Counted from the stretch's first letter, positions 1 to 10,116 are shown. The stretch is DNA of 64,000 bases from Bartonella rattaustraliani AUST/NH4 (GCF_000312565.1 NZ_CALW02000031.1:1-64000); one strand, 5' to 3'. Notes: generated from the letters alone by a model not told the origin. Translations and numbers: made by a program.

Positions 1-161
1 CCTTGTGTACTGACAACGCGGCGATGATCGCTTTTGCTGGTGCACAAAAACTCGCACGAGGAGAAACAAGTCCTCTTGATCTTGCGCCTCGCTCACGTTG
101 GCCATTAGATGAGAAAGCAACTCCCTTGATAGGTATGGGACGCCGTGGCACGAAAGCATAA
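1..161 (+). CDS. tsaD: tRNA N6-adenosine threonylcarbamoyltransferase TsaD, 3' end only
   Basis: The window opens inside this gene and only the last 52 codons are present, read from base 3 to the TAA at 159-161. The translation begins [15 protein letters not shown], the hallmark C-terminal CTDNAAMIA motif of the TsaD/Gcp/Kae1 family, and continues with the [13 protein letters not shown] tail typical of alphaproteobacterial TsaD. TsaD is the catalytic subunit that places threonylcarbamoyl on A37 of ANN-decoding tRNAs, working with TsaB, TsaC and TsaE. In related rhizobia gpsA follows tsaD; here a non-coding stretch of about 1.2 kb follows instead. Identity is secure although most of the gene lies outside the window. 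Confidence 0.93.
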   Translation, partial: LCTDNAAMIAFAGAQKLARGETSPLDLAPRSRWPLDEKATPLIGMGRRGTKA

Positions 162-1407
162 GAAAACACCCTCACACTCACTACAACAACATGTTTGTAA
201 CAAAAATCAAGGTGCATGAACCCTTTGCAAAAAATTGCAATTTTTCTATGCCAGCTTGAAACGAGCATATGGCATATATTTCTTTATTTCTGCAACGAAA
301 CTACAATTTAATTTTGGGAAAATATAAAAGATGCAAATGAATTCTCATCTTTACCATCTTTTTTATTCAATTTTACAACTTTTAAAAACGTATAAAGAAA
401 TATCTTAAAACGATGAAGATTACACATTGACACACGCGTCTTATCATTTTCTTTGAATAGAGAGACTAACCACAAAACATCATGACATTACCAATGCATG
501 CACGCTTTCATTGCAAATACATATGCATTCAAAGAGAAATCTCTCATTGCTCAAAAAGCGCATTTCACAACAATATCTGTGAAAGAATAGACTGAAAGAT
601 CTCTTATGCATCACTCACTGCTCCATATAAATAACAATCAAGTATCACAAAACAAATCAACACCATTATTTATGATCAAAATAGGCAATCAAACTACCCC
701 TTTCAGCTCCTACTCTTTCATTGAAACAGCTCACTAGAGGTATTTTTCTCAAGCAGTTGTTATATCTCCACACTGATGCCACTTGTTCTATACAAAAAAT
801 AGTTTTAACGCATTCACCACAACGTGAGTATGCAATAAGAGAAATTGACAACATTCAAGGCTCTCCTCTCAAGAAACAAAATGATGAATTATTATAAACA
901 AAACATATTGCCTCTGTTCTCAACAGAGTATCAAATAATATCACTACCTTTGAAATCTACCTGTTGCCACTCCAATTTTCATCTTTAAGATTTTGGGCGT
1001 TTAATTTTCCTGCACTGTTCCTCCACTCAGCGCAGATACAGATTATTTCTCTAAATTAAAGTTAAAAAAATGACTAAACCTGCTATGCATAAGAGCAATC
1101 CATAACTCGTTTTTCAATGAATGCACATATTTTCCCTCTATAAAGTGAAAAAATAAACGACCTTCACACAATTTATGAAACAACTAAAAAGCGTAGAGCC
1201 TTAATTTTACGACAACGCAATTGTTAAAAAAAAAAAGAAATAAATCTGAAAGCTTTAACAAAAGCAAACACTCGATCATAAACATTGACCTCATTTTTAA
1301 TCAAAAATCATACCTATTTCATCAAAATCATACTTGGCAGCACTCTCTATGAGAGATAAAAATACTTCTATTCTATGAGCGAGAAACAATCTATAAAAGG
1401 AGAGCGC
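162..1407. other. Gene-poor spacer, no supported gene
   Basis: This 1.2 kb stretch between tsaD and the EVE gene is very AT-rich and stop-rich in all frames. A plus-strand stretch of about 70 codons around 683-895 stays open, but it lacks an ATG, a ribosome binding site and recognisable similarity. The minus strand opposite is open for 62 codons and is equally anonymous. In relatives gpsA and a YCII-family gene occupy this position; I see no convincing remnant of either. Poly-A at 1226-1237 precedes the EVE gene. Confidence 0.6.
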
Positions 1408-1842
1408 ATGGCTTATTGGCTTTTTAAATCTGAACCTCATAAATGGTCATGGGACATGCAAAAGAAAAAAGGCGCTAATGGCGAACAATGGGATGGCGTC
1501 CGCAATTATCAAGCCCGTAACAATATGCGCGCCATGAAATATGGTGATAAAGGTTTTTTTTATCACTCTAACAAAGGATTAGAAATTGTAGGCATTGTAG
1601 AAGTATGTGCTGAAGCATACCCTGATTCTACCACCTCTGACCCACGCTGGGAATGCGTAGATATCCGCGCACTTTATGATATGCCAACGCCTGTTTCATT
1701 AAAGCAGATTAAAGCGAATCCAAAACTGGAAAATATGGTGCTCGTCAAAGCTAGTCGCTTATCAGTACAACCCGTGACAGAAAGTGAATGGAAAGAAATT
1801 TGTTTGATGGGCAACCTTAAGGAAGAAAAGCTTTCATCTTAA
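1408..1842 (+). CDS. EVE domain-containing protein
   Basis: A 144-residue protein consisting of a single EVE domain, a PUA-like fold thought to bind modified bases in nucleic acid. It opens MAYWLFKSEPHKWSWD and continues with WDGVRNYQARNNMRAMKYGD, the aromatic and basic signature of the family; the middle reads GIVEVCAEAYPDSTT and the C-terminal part LVKASRLSVQPVT. An in-frame ATG at 1375 would add 11 residues, but the ATG at 1408 has a clear AAAGGAGAG Shine-Dalgarno and matches the family start. In related alphaproteobacteria it sits a few genes after tsaD, as here. Its cellular role is not established; a modified-base-binding function is family inference. Confidence 0.9.
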   Translation: MAYWLFKSEPHKWSWDMQKKKGANGEQWDGVRNYQARNNMRAMKYGDKGFFYHSNKGLEIVGIVEVCAEAYPDSTTSDPRWECVDIRALYDMPTPVSLKQIKANPKLENMVLVKASRLSVQPVTESEWKEICLMGNLKEEKLSS

Positions 1843-2989
1843 AACAATCATTTTTGTTCGCCAATCTCTGTGCAGCAAGAGCGATTTCATAATACTAATA
1901 TAATTTATAAAGATAATTTGTTATTATTGAGTTTAAATCACAACCCCTAACACCCGTAAGATTCTCTCATCACCTCTTTGATATTGAGTCAATTTTGTGC
2001 ACTTGGCTTACACTATCAGCGGGATTAGCATATGGATAAAATGAGTGAGGATAAGGAGGAAAAATGTTTCTCATGAACGGTCTTCATGCAAGGACTATAC
2101 AAGGGGCTGTCACAACACTATGAGTTGGTCAATATACCAGAAGCTGATAAAGAGACTAATGATGCCGGCTTATTACAGCGGAAAAATCAATCTTCTGTTG
2201 ACCTGTCATTTTTTCATGCAAAATGCATAAAAAGAGCACTTCCTTCTGCCATTTTCGTTTGAGCACATTCCAACCCTACCGAAAAAATTGTATGAACTTC
2301 ACCTCCACGAAGCATATTTTTGGTGCTTTTATAGAAAACTCAAAACATTTCTTGATAATCATCATTTATCTTTTTATATATCGAACAAAAGCACTTAATA
2401 CTTTAAGATTGCCTCGTTTCAAACTGAATTATAGTGAATCAATCAAAATTATTCTCTTGCATCATAGGCAAGATTAGCATGTGCAAAAACTATTTAAGAA
2501 AAGCGGAAAAGTGTCTCTTTTGAGCCGTCTCAATGCAAGGGTTGTCACAATATTCATAAACGAAAAAATATAATAATGGTGTTGGCTTTTTACTTTCATA
2601 AAAAAAACACACGAAAGGATTATCATTGGGTGTCGTCACGCGTTTTATACTAACCATCTTACACTGCAGCACAAAGACAAAAGCAAACGTGAAAAGGAGT
2701 AATAACATTACGCCCCTCTCTAAAACAACCTCTATGTCCTAAAGGTATGAACGATCTCCTCCGATTGAAAAGCAGAAACATCAAAATGCTTGACAGCACA
2801 AATGAGCGATTTTGATCAACACGCAAAATGCCCCACGTACTATTATCTATTTTCTAGCAAACAACCATAGAAGCAACCAAAATGCATTTTTAAAAACTTT
2901 CTTGTTTTAATTTTTCTTGCATACAATCTCATTTTTCATGAAACTCTTTTCCACCAATCGCTGCCTCAATATAGCTTATAAGGAAAACA
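1843..2989. other. Spacer with decayed integrase-leader repeats
   Basis: No intact gene is visible. The left part holds one good integrase-leader repeat (listed separately). A second, weaker copy lies around 2500-2560, where an AAAAGTGTCTCTTTTGAGCC-like stretch matches the first integrase codons with the ATG changed to GTG. Short open frames at 2045-2230 and 2223-2477 have no recognisable similarity and cross the repeat, so I do not call them. The right end should contain the promoter of the response regulator. Confidence 0.5.
1895..2185 (+). repeat. Integrase-leader dispersed repeat, copy 1
   Basis: This copy shares the whole leader unit with the other copies. It starts with an AT-rich TTTATAAAGATAATTTGTTA block, then an ACCCGTAAGATTCTCTCATC block, then CACTTGGCTTACACTATCAG, and ends in an AAGGAGGAAAA Shine-Dalgarno before an ATG at 2064. 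The ATG opens MFLMNGLHAR, the integrase N-terminus, which soon runs into a stop. Degenerate integrase sequence (ATGATGCCGGCTTATTA) follows to about 2185. It is a promoter-plus-start relic and not a functional gene. Confidence 0.75.
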
Positions 2990-3673
2990 ATGAGCCGCTA
3001 TACCCTTTTAATCGTTGCAGAAGATAATGATCTACGTCCTATTTTGGTACAACAACTTCAAATACACAAAGAGTTTGAAGTTCTCCAAGCAAAAACAGCT
3101 GAAGCAGGAATAACAATAACCCAAGAAAATAATATTGATCTTGCTATTTTGGATATTGAATTGTCTGATCTTGATGGCCGTAAAACAGTTGAAAAATTAC
3201 GCTCTCAAGGATTTCGCGCGCCCGTTATCATGATTTGTAATCATGATACAGATTGCGATACCCTTTTAGATCTTGAAACAGGCGCCAATGATTATGTAAT
3301 CAAACCCTTTCGCTTTGCAGTGTTGTTGGCACGGATTCGCGCCCAATTACGCCAATATGAGCAAAGTGACGATACAGTTTTTTATATCGGTTCCTATAAT
3401 TTTAAACCCGGACAAAAACTCCTCATTGATCAACACAACAATGAAATACGTCTCACAGAAAAAGAAGCAGCAATTCTTAAATATCTCTATCGTACTCATA
3501 ACCAAATCGTTAGTCGCGAAACATTGCTAAAACAAATTTGGGGTTACGATGAAAATATTGTCACCCATACCTTAGAAACGCATATTTATCGTTTACGAAA
3601 AAAAATCGAAAAAGACCCCTCCAATACGCAAATTCTTATTACCGACCAAAACGGCTATCGCTTAAATCTTTAA
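2990..3673 (+). CDS. OmpR/PhoB-family response regulator (orphan)
   Basis: A 227-residue two-domain response regulator. Receiver domain, residues 4-115: acidic pair E11-D12, phosphoacceptor D55 in LAILDIELSD, and conserved K105 in YVIKPFR. Winged-helix DNA-binding domain, residues 128-227: LTEKEAAILKYLY, ETLLKQIWGY, a THTLETHIYRLRKKIE recognition helix and the wing NGYRLNL. The usual switch Ser/Thr after beta-4 (MLTA in relatives) reads MICN, so Cys83 replaces it, which may alter the phosphorylation response. No histidine kinase is adjacent, so the partner must be elsewhere or the protein may work without one. The ATG at 2990 follows TAAGGAAAAC. The precise regulator (for instance a CenR-type envelope regulator) cannot be assigned from this sequence alone. 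Confidence 0.88.
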   Translation: MSRYTLLIVAEDNDLRPILVQQLQIHKEFEVLQAKTAEAGITITQENNIDLAILDIELSDLDGRKTVEKLRSQGFRAPVIMICNHDTDCDTLLDLETGANDYVIKPFRFAVLLARIRAQLRQYEQSDDTVFYIGSYNFKPGQKLLIDQHNNEIRLTEKEAAILKYLYRTHNQIVSRETLLKQIWGYDENIVTHTLETHIYRLRKKIEKDPSNTQILITDQNGYRLNL

Positions 3674-4004
3674 AGCTTCTCCAACACTTCAAAAAATAAC
3701 TTTGATAACATCATTCTCTCTAAAAAAATGAAATGAGAGAAAAGAAAAATGATTTATAAAAACAATTCATTATCTTTCAACCTAAATGAAAGCTTTAAAG
3801 AAAGAAAGATTCTCTCATAATCAACACCCCTTTATAGTGAACCGTTTGCTTAGCATAACAAGCAGCATGGATGTGTGAATAAAACATTGAGAAAGAATGG
3901 GATATCTCTTTCATACACGATCTCAATGCAAAACCAATTGTCGTCTTAAAACAGCAGATATTGATAATGCACCTGTACCGATAATGGCACTTGTATCTTA
4001 CATA
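3674..4004. other. Spacer with a very weak integrase-leader echo
   Basis: No gene supported. Around 3895-3935 the sequence GGGATATCTCTTTCATACAC followed by a CTCAATGCAAAACC-type stretch resembles the first codons of the integrase relics. It suggests an older, more decayed copy just upstream of the better copy at 4005. A 100-codon open frame on the minus strand (3795-4097) crosses this repeat and has no recognisable similarity. Confidence 0.4.
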
Positions 4005-4590
4005 ACAACATAGTGATTCATAATGATAATTTTTCGCTATCGAACCTAAATCATAACCCCGCAACTTGTAAGATTTTCTCATTTCAAATCTGTTCATGTT
4101 GAAGAAATTTTATTCACTTGGCTTACACTATCAGCAGGATTGGCATATGGATAAAATGAATGAGGAAAGGAGGAAAAATGCCTCTCGTGAACCGCCTTCA
4201 TGCAAGAGCTGTCGCAATCTCATGAGGGAAGTAAATATACCATGAACTGGTATTGGGAACTAGCAAAGAGAATGATGGTACCGACTTTTACAACACCATG
4301 AGCTAGTAAAGATAATGCTGCCGGCTTTTCACCTTTATCAGCGTGAATATGATGAAGCGCAATAGATTTATCAGTATACGGGATTTATCGATATACAATT
4401 CACTCAAACACTGCTGCAAAAGTACTTAGGAGCTCTAAGAGATGCCTTTTTAAAACAAGCCTGTGAACATGCAACGTGGGTAGCGCTGTATTTTGCGTGA
4501 AGGTCGTGCCCCCATTAAGAACGTGAAAAACAAAAGCGTGAAGCAATGCGGTCTCTTCATGATCTCAAAGACATAACAAAAATGAAAGAC
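4005..4590 (+). repeat. Integrase-leader repeat, copy 2, with integrase coding relic
   Basis: The leader unit (GATAATTTTTCGC, CTTGTAAGATTTTCTCATTT, ACTTGGCTTACACTATCAGC) ends in a strong AAAGGAGGAAAA Shine-Dalgarno and an ATG at 4178. That ATG opens MPLVNRLHARAVA, the best preserved integrase N-terminus in the window, but it stops soon after. Degenerate downstream blocks are still recognisable from the integrase at 11.2 kb: GCTCTAAGAGATGCCTTTTT (GALRDVSLKQ region), then CGTGCCCCCATTAAGAACGT (REGRAPIKER region), then the LHDLKD block near 4560. All frames are broken, so this is a dead 5' half of an integrase. Confidence 0.78.
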
Positions 4591-4745
4591 ATGGAAAATA
4601 CAATAATCTTATAGATTTTACGTTACACCCCGTCATTCAGATAAAAGCAACCATAGCATTAAACACATCAATAAAATAATAGCGCCCACACGTCTTTTTC
4701 ATGTGTAAAAATACGCGTCTTTTGCATGCATAACAATAGTGAGAT

Positions 4746-5525
4746 TCAATGGATTACATTTCCTCTACAGCTTTTCTCGACGGAATTGAAAACACGGCGA
4801 GAAGAACACTCATATGCTTGTGGTGATAATGCAGGAATAAAAACACGCCGCGACTGACGGCGTTGTACAAGCAATCCCTGATAAACACGTTTTTGTGCCT
4901 GACACATTAAAAGCCCACCAAAGTAAGGCAAAAGATGACGTGCAAACGGCTCATAAAAAAATGAGAACAACCGCGAAACATAACCAGTAGAAGGTGTATA
5001 ATACACCATTTCTTGTACTGACCCTGAAGTAAAATTTGTTTTTTCAAACAAACGAGAAATTTGTTGTCGACTATAAGGCTCACCATAACCAAAAGGTGTG
5101 CAAGCATTACGTGCCCAAAAACCAGAACGGTTAGGAACAATAACAATCAACTGACCATTGGGTGTTAAAACACGCCATATTTCATTGAGTGTTTCAAAGG
5201 AATTTTCTGTATATTCAAGCGCATGTACCAACAAAACACATTCAACCGAAGCATCAGGAAGAGGCAAATCCTCTTCAAAAACAAGCGCTGTTGCAACCTG
5301 ATCCGCACAAGGCCAAGGAGAGGCACCTTGAGCAGCAGGCATAAAAGCAAAACATTGCTGTGTACGTGGACGCAACGTAGAAAGATAAGGAAGCGCATAA
5401 CCAAAACCCATCACCCGTTTGTCAGCAAGATCTGGCCACCATAAATTTAATTGGTTACACAGCGTCTCTTGTACACGCAGTCCAAGTGCAGAAGCATAAA
5501 AATCTTTTAGTGTGACTATATCCAA
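4746..5525 (-). CDS. Class I SAM-dependent methyltransferase
   Basis: A 259-residue protein with a methyltransferase type 11 core. The glycine-rich SAM loop is a divergent VMGFGYALPYLSTL at about residues 38-51. LPLPDASVECVLLVHALEYTEN (about 88-109) corresponds to the acidic motif and post-motif region, and LNEIWRVLTPNGQLIVIVPNR (about 112-132) to the beta-5 region found in ubiquinone-type methyltransferases. The C-terminal half carries PYSRQQISRLFE and a basic tail. In related alphaproteobacteria a homologue sits beside gloB, but no gloB is present here. The substrate is unknown. The start at 5525 is the first ATG of the frame. Methyltransferase assignment is secure; the function beyond that is open. 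Confidence 0.85.
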   Translation of the reverse strand: MDIVTLKDFYASALGLRVQETLCNQLNLWWPDLADKRVMGFGYALPYLSTLRPRTQQCFAFMPAAQGASPWPCADQVATALVFEEDLPLPDASVECVLLVHALEYTENSFETLNEIWRVLTPNGQLIVIVPNRSGFWARNACTPFGYGEPYSRQQISRLFEKTNFTSGSVQEMVYYTPSTGYVSRLFSFFYEPFARHLLPYFGGLLMCQAQKRVYQGLLVQRRQSRRVFIPALSPQAYECSSRRVFNSVEKSCRGNVIH

Positions 5526-5781
5526 CTCAACATACCGTGTAGCAACAAATTTTGAACATCACAGGTTTCATATACCCCATTTATATGGACTTATGCCTCT
5601 TTTTCACAATAGAAAAAACTTTAATTTTCCATATCGTAAACGCAAAAAACAAAAAAGCTATACGAACATTTTACAATCACTTCATCAAAAATGCCTTGGT
5701 AATATTCTTTCTCTTTGAACCTTATGCTTTCTAAGACTTCCAATGCACTTCTTTGAGAGCAATTAAAAGAAAATGGAATGA

Positions 5782-8256
5782 TTAATTAAAATTCAGCAAC
5801 CTTTCAAGATAGTTTTTTTCTACCTCTAAGAGATGCTCCTTACCAAGACGTTTACGAATTTCTTCTAAAATCTGCCGTGCACGCATCTGATCATTTTCTT
5901 GCTGTATAATTTCACCGTCTTTTCCTTTTTGATCTGTTTGTGAAGAAAGTGGGCGTCCTAATGGATCCTTCGCACCAGAAGTAGCATTTTGATTGTCTCC
6001 GCTTTCTTTAAACATTTCACGCATTTTTTCTAACGTATTTTGTGCGCCTTTCCGCAAAGCTTCTAAAGCATCTGCTTGATTTTGCATAGACGTTTTACTA
6101 TTTCCCTGATCAAGAGCATCTTTTGCCAAATTCATTTTTTCTTCTGCTTCTTTGAATGCGCTATCTGGTTCAAGCCCTTGTGCTAACAATTCTTTTTCTA
6201 ACATTGATAATTCAGACTGCAATTCGGCCTGACGCTTTTTTAAAGCTTGGCGTTTTTCTAAAAATTGCTTTTGCTCTTCCGGTATATTCTTATCCGGTTG
6301 CTGTTCACTTTCTAGTTTGTGTGTTTCATTGAGAATTTCTTGCTGACGATGCAGAAAATCTCCAAGCTGATCCATTTGTTCTTTCATTTTTGCGGATTGG
6401 CTTTGATCATTCTTCCCATTTTTCTTGCCCTTTCGAACATGCAAATGATCAAGAGTATTTTCAATTTCTGCCAACAATTGCTCCGCTGCTAAAGAAGAAC
6501 CCGTTTTGGCCATTTCTGCAATTAAATCCAATTTTTTTTCTAATGAATCCTCTGAAAGATTAGGATGATTTAGATTTTTATTTTTCCGATTATTGCCCTG
6601 TGCTTTTTCAGTGTTTTGTGATTTTTCAGCCAAAGCGTGAATATATGCATCCATAGCTTGGCGTAAATCTGCTACAAGACGTTCAATTTCTGCGGCTGAA
6701 GCACCATAACGAAGAGCATCACGCAAAGCAGCTTGTGCTTGTTTTAAGTTTTTCTGCACAGATTCGAGGTCATTGTCTTCAATACCCAAAGCAATCTGCC
6801 ATAAATAATCAATAACACCGCGCAAATCATCCTCTGTCTTGACCATAGAAAGCTTTGTCCATGCGCTCTGTAACACAAGAAAATGTGTGAAATTTTGAAT
6901 CCCCTCTTTTGGACGCACAAGTAATGCAGCAAGCATATCAAGTACACGTTCTTGCGCAGAAATATCAAGAGCCAGTAAACGACGCAGTTCAATCACTGCC
7001 CGCGCAACAGGATTCGAAAAAATACGCTGCGGTAATGTCATAACGAAAGTTTTGCTCCGCGCCTTATGCCCTGCACCATCTTCTGCCACCAAAGTTATTT
7101 TGACTTGTGAACCAGCCCATGGATGAATGGATACATCTTGTACAGTCCGCATTTTACCTTTTCCACTACGCGGAAGAAGAAGCTTTATTTCAGGTGCCTT
7201 ATAAAGCGAAGAAGCATTTTTATTCCGATTTGAAAAAGGCTCTATTTCAACAAAAGCCTTTGTCACTCCATAATCATCATCCAGCGCATACTGAATTTCT
7301 AAAGAACCCGTCAAAATCCGCCCTGGCTTTTCCACCCAATTAACTGTTGGAGGCTGATCTTTCATCACCTGCAAATGCCACTTTTGTTGCTTAAGACGTG
7401 ATGAAACAAAGAGATCTATTGAATGTTTTAAATGTGTTTCAAAATGAACAACAGGGTCATTTAAAACCGTTTTTTCATTTTTCTTTGAAAACAACACTTC
7501 ATTCGCATTCTCTTGAGAGATTGCCTTTACTTTAATGCCAGCACCATTGACAACACGTACCATCAAGTTACTGCCTTCAGGAACTGTCAAATGTGTTTTC
7601 CCATCTTTTGTTAAATAAAGAGGTGCAACACCGGTATAAGCAGGTGGTGTTACCCAAACATCAATGCGCATTGACTTTTCATCAACAACAGGATGTAAAT
7701 CAAACGCATCTGCTAAACGTCCTCCCTGTGATCCGAAAGAAAAACTAAAAGCACATACAACAAGAAGCACACAAACAGCTCTCAGAGCAAAAGGATCATA
7801 AACCGCACTATTGGGATAAAAAAATCCAGTTTTTAAATGATAGAGTTGTTTTGCCATGCGGCGTTTATGCTCACGCCAAACAACTGCACTAAAATCTTCA
7901 TCATTTTCAAAACATAAACGATCTGTTTGAACGCTTAGAGGCTGATTCTTAAGACCATTTATACGTTCAAGCCGCTGATAAACTTCCCTCATTGTGGGAA
8001 AGCGAAAACGAAGAAGAAAAAATAAACTTCCCACAGCAGCAAAAAGCAAAAATACAAGCAAAAATAAATGTATCCAATAACCTAGGATCCTAAAAACACC
8101 AAACCAACTTAGAGAACAAAAAAAACTAAGAACCAATAAAAATGGTAACAACCGCACCCATATCCGCTCAAATGAGAGGATAAACCACATCAAAATGCGC
8201 ACACACAAAAGCTTTATGGCTGCAAAACTTCCGATGTTTTCATTTTTCATAGACAA
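5782..8256 (-). CDS. TIGR02302 / DUF4175 family membrane protein
   Basis: An 824-residue protein. It has two to three N-terminal membrane segments (about residues 10-100, including FLLVLSFFCSLSWFGVF and LLVFLLFAAVGSLFFLL) and another near 155-172. A large soluble region follows (VTPPAYTGVAPLYLTKDGKT, then PPTVNWVEKPGRI) with Ig-like DUF4175 features. The C-terminal half (about 460-824) is highly charged and probably coiled coil, rich in Gln, Lys and Glu (KRQALKKRQAELQSELSMLE). Length and architecture match the alphaproteobacterial TIGR02302 family, whose function is unknown. It lies downstream of lysA as in rhizobia, but with a gap of about 390 bp, so it probably has its own promoter. An upstream MSMKN start is used; M at residue 3 is an alternative. 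Confidence 0.88.
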   Translation of the reverse strand: MSMKNENIGSFAAIKLLCVRILMWFILSFERIWVRLLPFLLVLSFFCSLSWFGVFRILGYWIHLFLLVFLLFAAVGSLFFLLRFRFPTMREVYQRLERINGLKNQPLSVQTDRLCFENDEDFSAVVWREHKRRMAKQLYHLKTGFFYPNSAVYDPFALRAVCVLLVVCAFSFSFGSQGGRLADAFDLHPVVDEKSMRIDVWVTPPAYTGVAPLYLTKDGKTHLTVPEGSNLMVRVVNGAGIKVKAISQENANEVLFSKKNEKTVLNDPVVHFETHLKHSIDLFVSSRLKQQKWHLQVMKDQPPTVNWVEKPGRILTGSLEIQYALDDDYGVTKAFVEIEPFSNRNKNASSLYKAPEIKLLLPRSGKGKMRTVQDVSIHPWAGSQVKITLVAEDGAGHKARSKTFVMTLPQRIFSNPVARAVIELRRLLALDISAQERVLDMLAALLVRPKEGIQNFTHFLVLQSAWTKLSMVKTEDDLRGVIDYLWQIALGIEDNDLESVQKNLKQAQAALRDALRYGASAAEIERLVADLRQAMDAYIHALAEKSQNTEKAQGNNRKNKNLNHPNLSEDSLEKKLDLIAEMAKTGSSLAAEQLLAEIENTLDHLHVRKGKKNGKNDQSQSAKMKEQMDQLGDFLHRQQEILNETHKLESEQQPDKNIPEEQKQFLEKRQALKKRQAELQSELSMLEKELLAQGLEPDSAFKEAEEKMNLAKDALDQGNSKTSMQNQADALEALRKGAQNTLEKMREMFKESGDNQNATSGAKDPLGRPLSSQTDQKGKDGEIIQQENDQMRARQILEEIRKRLGKEHLLEVEKNYLERLLNFN

Positions 8257-8649
8257 GTATTTGTCCCCTTTTAGTCGAGTGAATTGAGATCTTAACCTTC
8301 TCCTTCACCTCTTAAAGCAAAGATCTCCCCTCCCACCAGTCTAAAACCAGATGGTTTTTTCTCAGTTTATTGCACTTGCTGACCATTTATGAAATTTATT
8401 TCATAGGTTTGCCAGACAAATTCCACCCTGAATATTTTCCAGTTTTACACTTTTATACTTGGTGACTGCAAAAGAAAACTGAAATCAGACAAAAACAACA
8501 TTGTATTTTTAATATGCATGAATATACCTTATAGCACCACAGCGAAAGAAAATGTTTGAAAGCGTGCATGAAGGATAAAACGCACACAAGACAATTTCTA
8601 AAAAATAAATTGTTTCATCAAAGTTTAGTAAAAATAAGACCAAGAATAA
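8257..8649. other. Intergenic region between lysA and TIGR02302
   Basis: About 390 bp with no coding potential, no tRNA and no convincing terminator hairpin. It must hold the lysA 3' end region and the promoter of the TIGR02302 gene, both read leftward. I see no integrase-leader repeat here. Confidence 0.5.
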
Positions 8650-9924
8650 TTAACAACGCTCGATCCAATCTGGAACATGGTCGCATCCTATCAATTGTTC
8701 ATAATTAAGGCGTGGACGAATAACTGCATAGCGTGTTTCTTGGACGAGAACTTCTGGAATTAAAAGTCGGCTATTATAGGTGCTTGCCATCACAGCACCG
8801 TAAGCACCAGCCCCCGTAATCGCTAAAAGATCACCGGGTACCAAAATTGGCACAGAGCGATCTAATGCTAAATAATCGCCAGTTTCACAAACTGAACCCA
8901 CAATATCTGCACGAATAAGCGCTGCATCTTCTGATGCTTGTTTCACAAGCCTTACATTCTGCCAAGCATCATAAAGCGTTGGCCGTATCAGATCATTCAT
9001 CGCAGCATCCACAATAATAAAATTCCGCCCTTCCCCTTTTTTCAAATAGAGAACAGAAGTCACCAAAACACCAGCTTCACCAACAATGCTACGTCCTGGT
9101 TCCACGATAATATCAATTCCTAAAGGGACAATATGTTTTTTTACAAGCGCTGCATAATCAAAAACAGAAGGTATCGCCTGTTGTTCATGACCATATGCAA
9201 TACCAAGCCCGCCACCAATATCGACATGCGTTATCGCAAAACCATCGCTCCATAATTGACGCACAAAATCTGCCATAATAAGAAATGCTTCTTCAAACGG
9301 TTTTAAATCACAAATCTGACTACCAATATGCATATCGACACCGCACACCTGCAACCCAGATAAAGAAACTGCTTTTTGATAAGCCTCTCTCGCAAGCAAC
9401 AGTGGAATACCAAATTTATTCTCAGACTTTCCTGTTGTAATTTTTTTATGAGTCTTTGCATCAACATCTGGATTAATACGCAATGAAACACGTGCCGTTT
9501 TTGAAAGCGCAACAGCACGCTGTGACAATTGTTCGAGTTCTGGTCCTGATTCAACGTTAAAACAAGAGATATCTTGAGCAAGAGCAAAGTCTATCTCTTT
9601 TACTGTTTTGCCAACACCAGAATAAACAATACGGTGTGCAGGAATACCAGCGGCAAGTGCACGCCGCAATTCACCCTCTGAAACAACATCTGCCCCCGAT
9701 CCATGCGCTGCTAAAAGCCGTAAAATTGCCTGATTAGAATTTGCTTTAACGGCATAAGCAATCAAACAACGCATTCCTTGAAAGGCATTTTGATAGTTTT
9801 TAAAACCTGTAAGCAATGCATTTGCTGAATAACAATAAAAAGGTGTGCCCACAGCCTTTGCAAGAGCAACAAGCGAAAGACCTTCAGCATGAAGAATACG
9901 TTGATGATAAGAGAAAAAATGCAC
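8650..9924 (-). CDS. lysA: Diaminopimelate decarboxylase
   Basis: A 424-residue fold-III PLP enzyme that decarboxylates meso-diaminopimelate to L-lysine, the last step of lysine synthesis in the cytoplasm. Visible marks: PLP lysine K60 in AYAVKANSN, HIGSQI near residue 200, the glycine loop IGGGLGIAYG near 237-246, EPGRSIVGEAG, and the substrate-binding CETGDYLA. The length fits the family. The gene follows lptM by 9 bp in the conserved argH-lptM-lysA order, which suggests co-transcription. With argH broken upstream, expression may now depend on a promoter near lptM. I see no disabling lesion. Confidence 0.97.
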   Translation of the reverse strand: MHFFSYHQRILHAEGLSLVALAKAVGTPFYCYSANALLTGFKNYQNAFQGMRCLIAYAVKANSNQAILRLLAAHGSGADVVSEGELRRALAAGIPAHRIVYSGVGKTVKEIDFALAQDISCFNVESGPELEQLSQRAVALSKTARVSLRINPDVDAKTHKKITTGKSENKFGIPLLLAREAYQKAVSLSGLQVCGVDMHIGSQICDLKPFEEAFLIMADFVRQLWSDGFAITHVDIGGGLGIAYGHEQQAIPSVFDYAALVKKHIVPLGIDIIVEPGRSIVGEAGVLVTSVLYLKKGEGRNFIIVDAAMNDLIRPTLYDAWQNVRLVKQASEDAALIRADIVGSVCETGDYLALDRSVPILVPGDLLAITGAGAYGAVMASTYNSRLLIPEVLVQETRYAVIRPRLNYEQLIGCDHVPDWIERC

Positions 9925-9933
9925 CCTTCCCTC

Positions 9934-10116
9934 CTACTTTATCAACCGATCAAGGATAAAAGGTTTATCTTCTTCCTTTTTTACGACAGAGGCTTCCTGA
10001 GCAGGCTTTTCCACACTTGGCAGTGGTGGCATCTCCAGTGGTCCTTTACGTCCACATCCCACGATAACAAATCCCCAAAAAAGGACAATTGTTAAATTTT
10101 TTAAAATCATTTTCAT
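9934..10116 (-). CDS. lptM: LptM-type small lipoprotein (YifL family)
   Basis: A 60-residue lipoprotein. Residues 1-20 form a short basic N-terminus and hydrophobic stretch ending in a lipobox (VIVGC), with Cys21 as the expected lipidated residue. It is followed at once by GRKGPLEMPP, the GxKGPL signature of the LptM/YifL family. LptM helps mature the LptD/LptE outer-membrane LPS translocon. The rest of the protein is Pro- and Lys-rich and short. It lies between argH and lysA, its conserved position in alphaproteobacteria. A Shine-Dalgarno-like AAAAAGGATAG precedes the ATG. Confidence 0.88.
   Translation of the reverse strand: MKMILKNLTIVLFWGFVIVGCGRKGPLEMPPLPSVEKPAQEASVVKKEEDKPFILDRLIK

Noticed and set aside
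683-895. An open stretch of about 70 codons between tsaD and the EVE gene, with a 62-codon frame opposite
   Set aside because: No ATG with a ribosome site, no recognisable motif, and both strands are open in the same place, typical of composition artefacts.
2223-2477. An 84-codon frame downstream of leader copy 1
   Set aside because: Starts within repeat-derived sequence, has no Shine-Dalgarno and resembles nothing; likely chance.
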